Shown: positions 8,339-22,568 of the stretch, one piece after another
Numbering within the stretch: position 1 is the stretch's first letter
Layout: every line of letters starts with the position of its first letter
Origin: Ferrimonas balearica
GTDB lineage: Bacteria; Pseudomonadota; Gammaproteobacteria; Enterobacterales; Shewanellaceae
Direction of reading: 5' to 3'
DNA: 64,000 nt
NCBI RefSeq assembly: GCF_019802055.1
Contig: NZ_JAHVHW010000012.1
Coordinates: forward strand, 124,001 to 188,000
Position numbers and translations under genes: made by a program
Notes under the pieces: generated by a model
Database searches by the model: none
Seen by the model: only the letters and a program-made list of their open reading frames with translations
Told to the model about the DNA's origin: nothing

Positions 8339-8367
8339 ACCCCCGCCATTGCGGGGGTCTTTTTTTG
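8339..8367 (+). terminator. Rho-independent terminator of the cytochrome operon
   Basis: Perfect 8-bp stem ACCCCCGC-catt-GCGGGGGT followed by CTTTTTTT, 15 bases after the lipoprotein stop codon. Confidence 0.92.
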
Positions 8368-8463
8368 ACGTTTTTATGATCCTTAAAGGGAATTTGATCC
8401 TGGCCAATGTGGGCAGTAACAGGGATCGCATGATGGCGACAGGGACAACCGCAGGAGGCGTGA

Positions 8464-8589
8464 ATGATGTTGCTGCAACTGCTGTGTGTCAGCCTTGGGC
8501 TGGTGATATTGATGCTGATAGGCGCTGTATTGATCCCGATGAGCCAAACCGGCCAGATGCTGCTGGCCAGGATCCGGCAAGGGCCCTAG
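8464..8589 (+). CDS. Single-pass membrane microprotein (41 aa)
   Basis: A short frame beginning MMLLQLLCVSLGLVILMLIG and ending with the basic tail ARIRQGP. It has a consensus AGGAGG exactly 5 bases before the ATG, one predicted membrane helix (about residues 3-26) and a short hydrophilic C-terminus. It lies between the cytochrome-operon terminator and the gltBD terminator, so it must have its own promoter or be read through. It is too short for usual gene finders. The perfect ribosome site plus hydrophobic composition make it credible, but I recognise no family. Confidence 0.55.
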   Translation: MMLLQLLCVSLGLVILMLIGAVLIPMSQTGQMLLARIRQGP

Positions 8590-8600
8590 CGGCATTGAAA

Positions 8601-8630
8601 CCAAAAAAAATCCCGCCATGGGCGGGATTG
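8601..8630 (-). terminator. Terminator of gltBD (minus strand)
   Basis: Stem AATCCCGCC-atg-GGCGGGATT, which on the minus strand is followed by a run of eight T. It lies 20 bases past the gltD stop. Confidence 0.9.
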
Positions 8631-8649
8631 GAAACGGAACGCGATACCG

Positions 8650-14527
<5,878 letters not shown>

Positions 14528-14934
14528 TCCATTCCTCCAAGGTTGCCCTGCCGCATGCCCGACACGGGTGCAACCACATAATTATGCAATCGAACCAACT
14601 AAATTACTGCCGCGGCCAGAGGTTGGTCAATCCGGCATTGCCCCGAGATGACGCGATAACACCATGCCAAATTGGTATAAGGCCGCTTGACGAATGGAAA
14701 TCAACAGGGCAGGGCGAGCGGCACAATATGCAGTTTGACCAGAAAATCCCCTCTGGGTTGCGCGTCATTGGGGCGATAGCCATGATTTGGGGCCCCAAGT
14801 CATGGCCCCAAAATGGAGCGCACTGATTTTATTGGGCGATAACCAACGATTATCGGCCTGTGATCGGGATCGGCGCGATCCTCATCACGGATTGCTATGA
14901 TTGCGCGCTTTTTCATCAACCGCCGGAGCCGGAA
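14528..14934. promoter_or_regulatory. Divergent gltB / yhcC regulatory region
   Basis: About 400 bases without a supported gene. It contains a near-perfect 15-base palindrome ATGCCAAATTGGTAT at 14664-14678, which also fits the LysR-type T-N11-A pattern, about 137 bases from the gltB start. There is also a 9-bp stem TTTGGGGCC / GGCCCCAAA at 14786-14812, and a CGATAA / TTATCG repeat near 14836-14854. These are candidate operators for gltBD; the binding proteins are unknown. Small open frames here lack ribosome sites. Confidence 0.4.
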
Positions 14935-15876
14935 TTGGGACTCAACCGTTACGTCCACACCCTGGGTCACTATATGACGACCCGCTATGGCCAGAAGATC
15001 CACAAGCTGACCATTGATGCCGCTTTTACCTGTCCCAACCGGGATGGAAGTCTGGGCGTGGGGGGCTGCACCTTCTGTAATGTTTCCTCTTTCAGCGCTG
15101 AACACGGCACCCAGGCCAGTGTGGCGGAGCAGCTGGTGGAGGGGCGTGCCCGAAGGGAAGGCGGGAAGGTCCGGCCGGACAAGCGATACCTGGCGTATTT
15201 CCAGGCCTACACCTCCACCTACGATGAGTATGCGGTGCTTAAACGCAAGTATGAGGAGGCGTTGGCGGTTTCCGACATCGTTGGTATCTGCGTGGGCACC
15301 CGCCCTGACTGTGTACCGGAAGAGGTACTGGCGCTGCTGGCGGGTTACCAACAGCAAGGGATGGAGGTGTGGCTCGAATTGGGGTTGCAGAGTGCGCACG
15401 ATGAGACGCTGAAGAAGATCAACCGGGGTCATGACTTTACCGCCTACGCGGACACCGTTGCCCGGGCGCGGCTATACGGCCTGAAGGTGTGTACCCATCT
15501 TATCCTGGGCCTGCCGGGGGAGATGCCGGAGCACGCTGAGCGCACCTTGCAGCGGGTACTCGAGGTGGGCACCGATGGGTTGAAGCTGCATCCGCTGCAT
15601 GTGGTTGAGGGCAGCATTATGGCCAAGCAGTGGCGGGCCGGACGTCTTGAACTGTGGGACCAGGACACCTACATGGATTGCGCCGCCTCACTGATCCGCC
15701 AGACGCCGCCGGAGGTGGTGTATCACCGGGTCAGCGCTTACGCGCGTCCGCCAGAGCTGATTGCACCGGACTGGTGTGGCGATAAATGGCTGGTGATGAA
15801 CGGACTGATTGAACGCCTCAAGCGGGATGGCGGCCAGGGCACTGCCCTCAACCGTGCTTTTCAGCCCCAGGTCTGA
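14935..15876 (+). CDS. yhcC: TIGR01212-family radical SAM protein YhcC
   Basis: A 313-residue radical-SAM protein of the YhcC type, function not established. The family N-terminus aligns with a TTG start at 14935 (GLNRYVHTLGHYMTTRYGQKIHKL), which has GGAG 6 bases upstream. The frame stays open to 14860 with an ATG, but that extension is atypical for the family. Cluster ligands are the Cys of FTCPNR and the CTFCN pair. KRYLAYFQAYTSTY, CVGTRPDCVPEEVL and the HLILGLPGEMPEHAE strand are characteristic. It sits opposite gltBD, an arrangement also seen in enterobacteria, where yhcC lies near gltBD. Confidence 0.92.
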   Translation: MGLNRYVHTLGHYMTTRYGQKIHKLTIDAAFTCPNRDGSLGVGGCTFCNVSSFSAEHGTQASVAEQLVEGRARREGGKVRPDKRYLAYFQAYTSTYDEYAVLKRKYEEALAVSDIVGICVGTRPDCVPEEVLALLAGYQQQGMEVWLELGLQSAHDETLKKINRGHDFTAYADTVARARLYGLKVCTHLILGLPGEMPEHAERTLQRVLEVGTDGLKLHPLHVVEGSIMAKQWRAGRLELWDQDTYMDCAASLIRQTPPEVVYHRVSAYARPPELIAPDWCGDKWLVMNGLIERLKRDGGQGTALNRAFQPQV

Positions 15877-15901
15877 TCGGCCGCCGGCTTCCCCAACAGA
15901 A

Positions 15902-15942
15902 AGACACAAAAAAAGCGCCGGTTAAGGCGCTTTTTTGTGTCT
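15902..15942. terminator. Long bidirectional terminator between yhcC and folE2
   Basis: An extended inverted repeat: AGACACAAAAAAAGCGCC on the left and GGCGCTTTTTTGTGTCT on the right around a GGTTAA loop. It serves the plus-strand yhcC and the minus-strand folE2 transcripts. Confidence 0.9.
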
Positions 15943-15954
15943 GGCGACTCGGGA

Positions 15955-16902
15955 TCAGTAAGGCAGATAACCGCCCTCAACCCCTTTGGTGTCCACGGCC
16001 ACGGCATCGTGAGCGTGGAGACTTTCCAGGTGATTCACCCGCAGCCAGAAGTCGGTATAGCCTTCGCCCTGGTTCAGAGCGTGCTTCAGACGACGAGCGG
16101 CGTCTTCTACAAACATCAGGTTCTGACCATTCAGACGGGCAAACTCCTGCTCGTCTTCACGCTTCACTGCGGCCTGCACCGGCGTCTTCAGCGCGTTCTC
16201 AACCGCTTCAACCAGCGCCAGGATCGGCAGCTCGTTGAGTGTGTCGGCCAGTTTGACCTTAACTTCGGCCACACTGCGTTGGCTGTGCGGAGTGGCGACG
16301 ATACCGGCGGTGGTGCCCAGCCACTGGTGGACAGTGTCCATCTCCAGTTGCTCCTGACCGTGGAACTGGTGCTCAAAGGCTTCCTGGATCAGCTGACGCG
16401 CCAGGGCGGCAGAGCAGGGACAGGTGGAGGAGTAGGCCACATCCACCTTCAGCTCCAAGTCCAGCTGGCCCTGGTTCAGGCGACCAATCAGGACCACCGG
16501 ATAGTTGCGCCAGCCGTGGTTGCCGGACAGCAGAGCGGGACGACGCAGGTGGTAATCGAAGGAAAAGGTTACCTGGGCACGATCCGACAGGGCTTCGTGG
16601 CTGGTGACAAAGTTGTCCAGCAGCCCCTTCAGGCTCTGCAGGGTCAGTTCCTGCTCCAGAGAGAGCTTGTCCAGCGCCAGATAGAGGCGGGACATGTGAA
16701 TGCCCTTGGCCTGAGGCTCAGCCAGATTCACAAACGCTTCAACACGGGTGCTGATCTGCCGCACCTGGCCATCGTCGGCCTTGATGCTCATCGGCATTTC
16801 GATGTTGCTCATCCCGACCCAGTCCAGCGTGCCGGTGACTTGCGCTTTACTGCTGCTGGCCACGTCGGGCATCGTTGTCGGCATGTTGAGATTCTCCGTC
16901 AT
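15955..16902 (-). CDS. folE2: GTP cyclohydrolase FolE2 (type IB)
   Basis: A 315-residue enzyme that converts GTP to 7,8-dihydroneopterin triphosphate, the first step of folate and queuosine synthesis. It has the FolE2 (COG1469) features: the Cys-containing [16 protein letters not shown] motif for the active-site metal, and the N-terminal [12 protein letters not shown] block. The start at 16902 follows GGTGG by about 5 bases. FolE2 enzymes can use metals other than zinc and are often induced by zinc limitation through Zur; I see no clear Zur box here. No second GTP cyclohydrolase lies in the window. Confidence 0.95.
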   Translation of the reverse strand: MTENLNMPTTMPDVASSSKAQVTGTLDWVGMSNIEMPMSIKADDGQVRQISTRVEAFVNLAEPQAKGIHMSRLYLALDKLSLEQELTLQSLKGLLDNFVTSHEALSDRAQVTFSFDYHLRRPALLSGNHGWRNYPVVLIGRLNQGQLDLELKVDVAYSSTCPCSAALARQLIQEAFEHQFHGQEQLEMDTVHQWLGTTAGIVATPHSQRSVAEVKVKLADTLNELPILALVEAVENALKTPVQAAVKREDEQEFARLNGQNLMFVEDAARRLKHALNQGEGYTDFWLRVNHLESLHAHDAVAVDTKGVEGGYLPY

Positions 16903-17056
16903 TGTTTCCACCCGGTACTGCATGAGGGCGGCGATTATAACACGCGCTCCAACAGGGACACATGTCTAAACCCTGCCAAATCATGCATCGGAGTGTTCCA
17001 AAATATCGATTAGACCACGTTTTTGTGAGTCCTTTGCCCGCAAGCGGGGGGACACA

Positions 17057-20000
17057 CTATCGCAGCTTCTCTATACCTCGCAACCACGGATTTTGTGGGG
17101 CCTTGCTCAGGGCCTCCAGTGCAGCCTGGGCCTCGCTGCGGTTGGCAAAGCTGCCCCACAGGATCTGGTACCAGCCATTATGCTGATGGATCACCACCGG
17201 CTGGGGCAGTTGATGCTGACGGATAAAGGCTTCGGCACTCTGTCGGCCTTTGGTGGCCGCCAACTGCCAGGTCAGGTTGCTGCCAGGCTGGGCCGCCAGC
17301 CAGGCGTCGGCGTTGTCGGTGCTGACGGCGGCTCTGATCGGTTGAGAGGGCGTGGGGGTCACATCGACCGCTTCGCGCTTAAGATCGCCGACCCGACGTA
17401 CCAGAGGCAGATCGTTGGCGAACTCCTTGGGGATGTCCCGCAGACCAAACCGGGCTGAGCGCTCACTGGGGTACTGGCCGGACAGCAGCAGGTGCATCGG
17501 TTTGCCGCCACGCATCACGGTGATCTGCTCCAGAGAGAGCGCCGGGAACTGCGCCTTCAGGCTGGCCAGGTTGAACGCCTGACGGCTGGCGGCCAGTTGC
17601 AGGGTGTAGTCGCTGTCCGCCATACCGGATAATGCGGGCTTCGCTTTGGGCAGATGGGTGACCGGCGTGACCATCTTGGGCTGATCGACAATCGGCTCTG
17701 GCGTAAGGGGCAGCGTATCCACCATCTGGGCAGCGGGCCGTTCCGGACTGCCCGGCAGCGCATCGATCTCAATGGTCCAGTCCCGACGAGGCTCACCCTG
17801 GCCACCGACATTCACCGGATAGAGCGGCACCTTGGTCTTCAGTTTGCGGGCTTTCAGCTCCCGCTCATCAAACACCAGGTAGTAGTTGCCCGGGCGGACT
17901 CCCATCAGGGCGAACTGGCCCTCTGGCCCGGTGCGGGTGCGGTGGATCGGATTGTGGTTGAGATCGGCCAGGATCATCGGCATGTCGGCCACCGGTCCGT
18001 AGGGGGTGACCAGAGTGCCATCAATGTCGGTGACCTTCACCAGAGCCAGATCCACCTCGGTGCGCTGACCGGGCAGAGGCATCACCTCCACCGGTCCGTC
18101 ACGCAGCGCGGTGCCCGGCGGCAGATGTCGCGGGTCGATGTTGATCCGGTAGAGGCTGTTGGCGGGTACCTGACGCAGCAGGATCTCACCCTGGTCATCG
18201 CTCACTTCCCGTGGCCAGCTCGGAGCGGTGTTGATTGCCAGGCCGCTCAAGGGTTGGTCATGGCGGTCAAAGTGGCCGTTGTTATTGCCGTCGAGGAAAA
18301 CGCGTACCACCAGATCGGAGAGCTGAGGGCGCAACGCTTCAGCGGGAGCGCCGTCCCGGTTGTCCCGGTAGTTGAGGGCAAATGTGGCGGTGGTGTTGAC
18401 CTGCCAGTTGCCACGGGTATCCACGCCGCCCTGAAGGCCGAGGGTAAACCAGCGGTAGCGGTAGGCGACTTCGTGACCGATACCGAAGCGACTCTTGCGC
18501 TCTTCCGGATCCAGGTACCAGAGCGAGGTCTGGTTATAGAAGCCATACATGGGGCGCCAGCGCAGGCGGGTTTCCAACTCTTCGACCCCTTTACCCCACT
18601 GGTAGTTGGCGTTACCAGACAGGTTCCAGTCATAACCGCTGGTACTGAACAGCACTTCACCGCTTTGACGCTCCAGACGACCATCGTATTGGGTGTCATA
18701 GCGGTAGATGTGGCTGAAATTCACCGGGCCCACCTGACTGGAGAGGCGGTTCTGGTAGACGGAGAAGGACTCTTCCCGCCCCGTGGATTCGTTCCGCCCT
18801 TTGGGATCGTACTTGGCAGCGCCAAAGGCATATTGCCAGCCGCCTAGACGCCAGGTCTGACCCTCAAGCCAGGCTTCGGTCTCCCGCTTCAGGGGCTGCT
18901 CCTGCTGATCGGTGCGGTCGGTGCGCATATTGCCGTTGTAGCGGTGGTCTACCCGCAAGTGGTGATTATCCCCCAATCGCCGTGTCCAACCGGCCATATA
19001 AGCGTTGTTGCCCTCGTCGTCACGCAACCCCTCCAGCAACCAGCTGCTGCCAAACAGGTCCGCAGAGACATTGGCGCCGACATAGTGACGCTCCTCCAGC
19101 TCGACCCGGCCCCAGTCGTCATAGGCCAACTGCTGAGTGTGGTAGCTCAGGCCGGCACTGATGGCGTTGGTGATGCCGTAGTCGGTGCGCAGGGTCATCT
19201 GGCGACGAGCACCGAGCTCCTCCTCCTCTTCCGGGCGCAGACTATTGAAAACAAAGCGGGTGTTGTCGATGTACATGGCATTGAAGCCCACTTCACCCTT
19301 GCCGACGTGTTGGCCCGCCTGGATGGTTTCCCGACGCATCTGGTGTTCGCCATGGTTGCCGTAGAGGTGGATCTCAAACACGTTGGCGCCGTTCAGCAAC
19401 GGCACATCGAGGAAGCGGTAGCGCCCGGCGTCGTCGGCTTCGGTAAAGGCCAGCAGTACCCCGTTCCGGTAGAGGTGGATCTGCCAGGTGGGCGGCGCGT
19501 TGCCCTCAAGAGCCGTGGTGCCAAAACGGTTGCTTTTGGGGGTCGCCAGGTTGCTGATCTGGAAGCCCAGACCTTCGGTGGCGCCGGAGAGCAGGTTATC
19601 CCCCAGGAAACTGACGTCACCGGCCTGATAGCGACCGAGGCTGAGCGGCAGCGTGTCGCTGATGTCGTTCAGATCCCGAGAGAAACGCAGACGATACTCA
19701 CTGCGCTCGTTGGCCAGTTTGGTGTAGTTGAACTCGTAGCTTTGACCCAGAACATCGCCCGTTGCCAGCAGACCGAACTGGTAGTCTTGAGTCAGCATCT
19801 CCTTGCCCATAATGGCCGCGTTGCCATAGGCGAATACCGTTGGATCGGACAGGTCTTCGTAGGGATGGGGATGGATGGGATCAAAGCCCGCGCTGTGGAA
19901 GCGATGCTGAAGACCCAGTTGGGCCATCTGAGCCTGTTGCTGCTCCAGGCGTTGTACTGCAGGCAGCGGATAGGGACTGCTTACCGACAGTCGGCTGGCC

Positions 20001-20422
20001 GGGCCATTGAAGCTGAGGGAAATTGGCAACAGTTGCTGAATCAGTTCCGCATCCAGGTAAAGATCTGCACTGTCCCGGCCCCAGGGGCGTGCCGGGTCCA
20101 GCTCGAACCGATCAAAGCCTCTACGGGCCTCGTCCTGGTTGAGATCCAGCATAAAGTTGGCATTCTCACCCGCAATCCAGCCGTTGGCACTGGCAGTGTT
20201 AGGGTTCACCTGGATCTCCAGCCCCAGTGCGGCACTCAATGCCTGAAGAGGCACTAGAGTCCGTTGGCCGTGGCGGTAGACCACCAGTGGCTGTTCAAGC
20301 TGATGCCCTTGACTGAACAGGGTGAAGGTCTGGATCTGTTTGGCGGCCAGGGGGACTTCCCGGGCCTGAACGGCTTGAGCGCAGGTCAGCGCACCCAGTA
20401 CAGCTAAGGTGACAGCTCGCAT
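17057..20422 (-). CDS. Orphan usher-like outer-membrane protein with two SPOR domains
   Basis: An exported 1121-residue protein. A signal peptide (cut near AVQA-R) is followed by a periplasmic N-domain (about 25-170), then a long beta-rich region (about 180-690) with usher-like patterns: GFQISN, APPTWQIHLYRNGVLLAFTEADDAGRYRFLDVPLLNGANVFEIHLYG reads like the plug/strand region of CS1/alpha-type fimbrial ushers. Next come an acidic EF-hand-like segment (DGNNNGHFDRHDQ), a carboxypeptidase-regulatory-like beta domain (TRTGPEGQFALMGVRPGNYYLVF), and two C-terminal SPOR-like repeats (starting near YTLQLAASR and LTWQLAATKGR; the latter ends GWYQILWGSFANRSEAQAAL). There is no chaperone or pilin gene nearby. 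SPOR domains bind denuded peptidoglycan at division sites. Function unknown. Confidence 0.7.
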   Translation of the reverse strand: MRAVTLAVLGALTCAQAVQAREVPLAAKQIQTFTLFSQGHQLEQPLVVYRHGQRTLVPLQALSAALGLEIQVNPNTASANGWIAGENANFMLDLNQDEARRGFDRFELDPARPWGRDSADLYLDAELIQQLLPISLSFNGPASRLSVSSPYPLPAVQRLEQQQAQMAQLGLQHRFHSAGFDPIHPHPYEDLSDPTVFAYGNAAIMGKEMLTQDYQFGLLATGDVLGQSYEFNYTKLANERSEYRLRFSRDLNDISDTLPLSLGRYQAGDVSFLGDNLLSGATEGLGFQISNLATPKSNRFGTTALEGNAPPTWQIHLYRNGVLLAFTEADDAGRYRFLDVPLLNGANVFEIHLYGNHGEHQMRRETIQAGQHVGKGEVGFNAMYIDNTRFVFNSLRPEEEEELGARRQMTLRTDYGITNAISAGLSYHTQQLAYDDWGRVELEERHYVGANVSADLFGSSWLLEGLRDDEGNNAYMAGWTRRLGDNHHLRVDHRYNGNMRTDRTDQQEQPLKRETEAWLEGQTWRLGGWQYAFGAAKYDPKGRNESTGREESFSVYQNRLSSQVGPVNFSHIYRYDTQYDGRLERQSGEVLFSTSGYDWNLSGNANYQWGKGVEELETRLRWRPMYGFYNQTSLWYLDPEERKSRFGIGHEVAYRYRWFTLGLQGGVDTRGNWQVNTTATFALNYRDNRDGAPAEALRPQLSDLVVRVFLDGNNNGHFDRHDQPLSGLAINTAPSWPREVSDDQGEILLRQVPANSLYRINIDPRHLPPGTALRDGPVEVMPLPGQRTEVDLALVKVTDIDGTLVTPYGPVADMPMILADLNHNPIHRTRTGPEGQFALMGVRPGNYYLVFDERELKARKLKTKVPLYPVNVGGQGEPRRDWTIEIDALPGSPERPAAQMVDTLPLTPEPIVDQPKMVTPVTHLPKAKPALSGMADSDYTLQLAASRQAFNLASLKAQFPALSLEQITVMRGGKPMHLLLSGQYPSERSARFGLRDIPKEFANDLPLVRRVGDLKREAVDVTPTPSQPIRAAVSTDNADAWLAAQPGSNLTWQLAATKGRQSAEAFIRQHQLPQPVVIHQHNGWYQILWGSFANRSEAQAALEALSKAPQNPWLRGIEKLR

Positions 20423-20575
20423 TTTCCCACAACGACTAGAAAGTTATCGATTTTGGCCGGCAGGATACCATTGATTAACGCATAAAGTGACGACAAAACG
20501 CCCGTGTTGTGACCCTTGGCTTCCCATGGTAGTTTGGGCCTGCATTCTTTCTCACTCCGGACTGTGGAGACACCC

Positions 20576-20938
20576 ATGACCGCAAACGCTCACGAGCATT
20601 TGGACACCCTTACCCTCGATCAGTATTGTGCAGCCATTGGCGCCGCTACCCTGCTTAAGTCGGTTGTGGTGTTTGAACAGATGGCACCCGAGTACGTGGA
20701 TGCGATCGCCCGCGGACTGGAGAGTGGGGATAAGGACCAGGTACTTTCCGAAGCACACAAACTGAAAGGCGCGGCGGGCTCAGTGGGACTCAAGCGCATT
20801 CAGGAGCTGTCCCAGGCACTGCAGTGTGGCGATGAGCCCCGATGGCAGGGAGAGCATCGTCAATGGTTTGAAGCGATTCGCGACCACCTCGACGCGGATC
20901 TGAACAGCCTCAAGCACTATCTGACCGAGCGTGCTTAA
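20576..20938 (+). CDS. hptA: HPt phosphotransfer protein (HptA-type, Arc system)
   Basis: A 120-residue single-domain histidine phosphotransfer protein. His61 in EAHKLKGAAGSVGL is the phospho-acceptor; the helical pattern matches the C-terminal HPt domain of ArcB-type hybrid kinases. In Shewanella oneidensis ArcB is split and a free HPt protein, HptA, relays phosphate from ArcS to ArcA. Convergence with arcA here supports that role. The start at 20576 has GGAG about 7 bases upstream. The sensor kinase is not in the window. Confidence 0.85.
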   Translation: MTANAHEHLDTLTLDQYCAAIGAATLLKSVVVFEQMAPEYVDAIARGLESGDKDQVLSEAHKLKGAAGSVGLKRIQELSQALQCGDEPRWQGEHRQWFEAIRDHLDADLNSLKHYLTERA

Positions 20939-20952
20939 CCGGCGAAGAAAAC

Positions 20953-20981
20953 AAAAAGGCTGCCCTGAGGCAGCCTTTTTT
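20953..20981. terminator. Bidirectional terminator between hptA and arcA
   Basis: Stem AAAAAGGCTGCC-ctga-GGCAGCCTTTTT between two convergent genes, giving a T-run in both directions. Confidence 0.93.
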
Positions 20982-20998
20982 GATCTTAAGTGCAGTGA

Positions 20999-21718
20999 TT
21001 AATGCTCGTTGAGCGCACCGCAGAAGCGATAACCTTCGCCGTGAATGGTGGCGATGATCTCCGGGGTCTCCGGATGGCTTTCGAAGTGCTTGCGAATGCG
21101 ACGGATGGTCACGTCCACAGTACGATCGTGAGGCTTCAACTCACGGCCGGTCATCTTCATCAGCAGATCGCTGCGGGACAGGATCTTGCCCGGGTTCTCA
21201 ACGAAGTGCAGCAGCGCGCGGAATTCAGAGCGCGGCAGCTTGAACGGTTCGCCAGATGGGCTGATCAGTGAACGGCTGTTGATCTCCAGAGTCCAGTCGT
21301 TGAAGTGGTAGTACTCAACCTGGGGCTTCTCTTCGGTGGATTTGCCAGCGTTTACAATGCGGTTCAACAGGTTGCGGGCACGGATGGTCAGCTCACGCGG
21401 GTTGAACGGCTTGGTGATGTAGTCATCGGCGCCGATTTCCAGACCCAGGATCTTGTCCACTTCGTTGTCACGACCGGTCAGGAAGATCAGGGCGATATCG
21501 TCCTGCTCACGCAGTTCACGGGCCAACAGCAGACCGTTTTTACCGGGCAGGTTGATGTCCATGATGACCAGAGAGATCTTGTGGGTCTTCAGGGCGTTGT
21601 GCATCTCATCACCGTCAACAGCGACGGTAACATTGTAGCCTTCGGCTTCGAAGATGCTTTTCAGGGTGTTGCTGGTGACGGCTTCGTCTTCAACGATGAG
21701 GATGTGCGGATTTTGCAT
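20999..21718 (-). CDS. arcA: Two-component response regulator ArcA
   Basis: A 239-residue OmpR-family regulator controlling aerobic/anaerobic respiratory genes. The receiver domain has the acidic pair in VEDE, phospho-acceptor Asp54 (IMDINLPG), the conserved Thr (FLTGRD) and Lys (DDYITKPF). The C-terminal winged helix ends in HGEGYRF. The ArcA-specific phrases [16 protein letters not shown] and [17 protein letters not shown] are present, distinguishing it from OmpR or PhoB. It is convergent with hptA and divergent from lysC across 850 bases. Confidence 0.96.
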   Translation of the reverse strand: MQNPHILIVEDEAVTSNTLKSIFEAEGYNVTVAVDGDEMHNALKTHKISLVIMDINLPGKNGLLLARELREQDDIALIFLTGRDNEVDKILGLEIGADDYITKPFNPRELTIRARNLLNRIVNAGKSTEEKPQVEYYHFNDWTLEINSRSLISPSGEPFKLPRSEFRALLHFVENPGKILSRSDLLMKMTGRELKPHDRTVDVTIRRIRKHFESHPETPEIIATIHGEGYRFCGALNEH

Positions 21719-22321
21719 GTTAGCTACCTAAAGCGCTGTTCGACATAAATCAAAGCCAGTGGCGCACCACTAACCATTAAGCGTATGCAAAGTCCCTTTT
21801 ATTGCCACATACAGCCACGCTGGGGTGTTCGAATATGGCTGCAGTTTCCTGTAAGGCGCCCTACGACAACGCGATTTTCGCGAGCGGGGTGTTTCACCTT
21901 GTGGGACTGAAAGTACCTCAAAATGGTTCAACAGTTCGCCAACTTTTGTTAACGGGTGACCTTTTTTGAGGCGGCGATCACAAAGCGTTTGATTTTTGTC
22001 GAGGCGTGTGTGTCAGTTTGTTTCGATTTTCCACCGGCTTATGGCCGGGAAAGTCGTCAGCTCGTTAATCGATGACGCCATTTTACCTGCCCGCGTTGTC
22101 CTAAACAGCCAACTCCGGTGGCAAAGGGTTAAAGTTGTGATCGCTTTCAGTTTTATCACCGGGTTTGGGGCATGTTATTGCCTCCCTATAACCGGTAAAT
22201 GTAAACGATGGCGACGGATCGTGACGGCGATCACACTCTGTTTGTTTTAAAAATTGCTGAAAGTTTGACAGGCGGCAGGGTTTTGCGATGAGATGAGCGC
22301 CTCTCCCAGCCATTGGGAGAA
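21719..22321. promoter_or_regulatory. arcA / lysC intergenic promoter region
   Basis: About 600 bases without a supported gene lie before the riboswitch. On the lysC side there is a consensus -35 TTGACA at 22265-22270, with only a weak -10 (GATGAG) near 22287, and a hairpin TCTCCCA-TGGGAGA at 22302-22320. The arcA-proximal half is AT-richer and presumably holds the arcA promoter; I see no clear boxes. An 84-codon open frame at 21996-22250 has no ribosome site and I do not count it. Confidence 0.4.
22220..22235. promoter_or_regulatory. Candidate CRP site upstream of lysC
   Basis: CGTGACGGCGATCACA matches the CRP consensus TGTGA-N6-TCACA at 9 of 10 positions. If the TTGACA at 22265 is the -35, the site centre lies about 70 bases before the transcription start, which would fit class I activation. 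Low certainty without an accepted -10. Confidence 0.4.
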
Positions 22322-22568
22322 CAGAAGAGGTGCGTTGCCCAGGTAAGCCGGAGCAGGAGAGCGAACTCCGAAGATGCCGGCCCAGGGGGAGCAACGCCGA
22401 GATGGTTAGCCCGTTCGACTCGGGATGCCGTCGGCCGCCGGGGCTGAATCCCTGGGGCTGTCACCATTGGATGTAGGTGGAGAGCTTCTGGAAGAAATCC
22501 CGTGATCGCACGATGGGCACGGGTGCCCCATCCAGACTCTCCGAACAGGTATCTTGGTTCGGAGCACA
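22322..22568 (+). promoter_or_regulatory. Lysine riboswitch (L box) with Shine-Dalgarno-sequestering platform
   Basis: The aptamer spans 22322-22490. P1 is CAGAAG (22322-22327) with CTTCTG (22485-22490); conserved L-box pieces include AGAGGTGCG after P1, and GCCGAGATGG and GTGGAGAGCTTCTGG near the 3' end. Its ~169-base length is typical. The platform can form an 8-bp perfect stem CTCCGAAC (22539-22546) / GTTCGGAG (22557-22564) that buries the lysC Shine-Dalgarno GGAG. A competing helix GGAGAG (22479-22484) / CTCTCC (22537-22542) would open it when lysine is absent. There is no T-run, so control looks translational. Confidence 0.88.

Noticed and set aside
18944-20257. A 437-codon plus-strand frame opposite the usher-SPOR gene.
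   Set aside because: No ribosome site, no recognisable fold, and the minus-strand reading has a signal peptide and domains.
21996-22250. An 84-codon frame between arcA and lysC.
   Set aside because: No ribosome site; it runs into the candidate CRP site and lysC promoter.
22302-22320. TCTCCCA-TGGGAGA as a terminator before lysC.
   Set aside because: No T-run follows, and it lies just before the riboswitch P1; probably a 5' leader hairpin.
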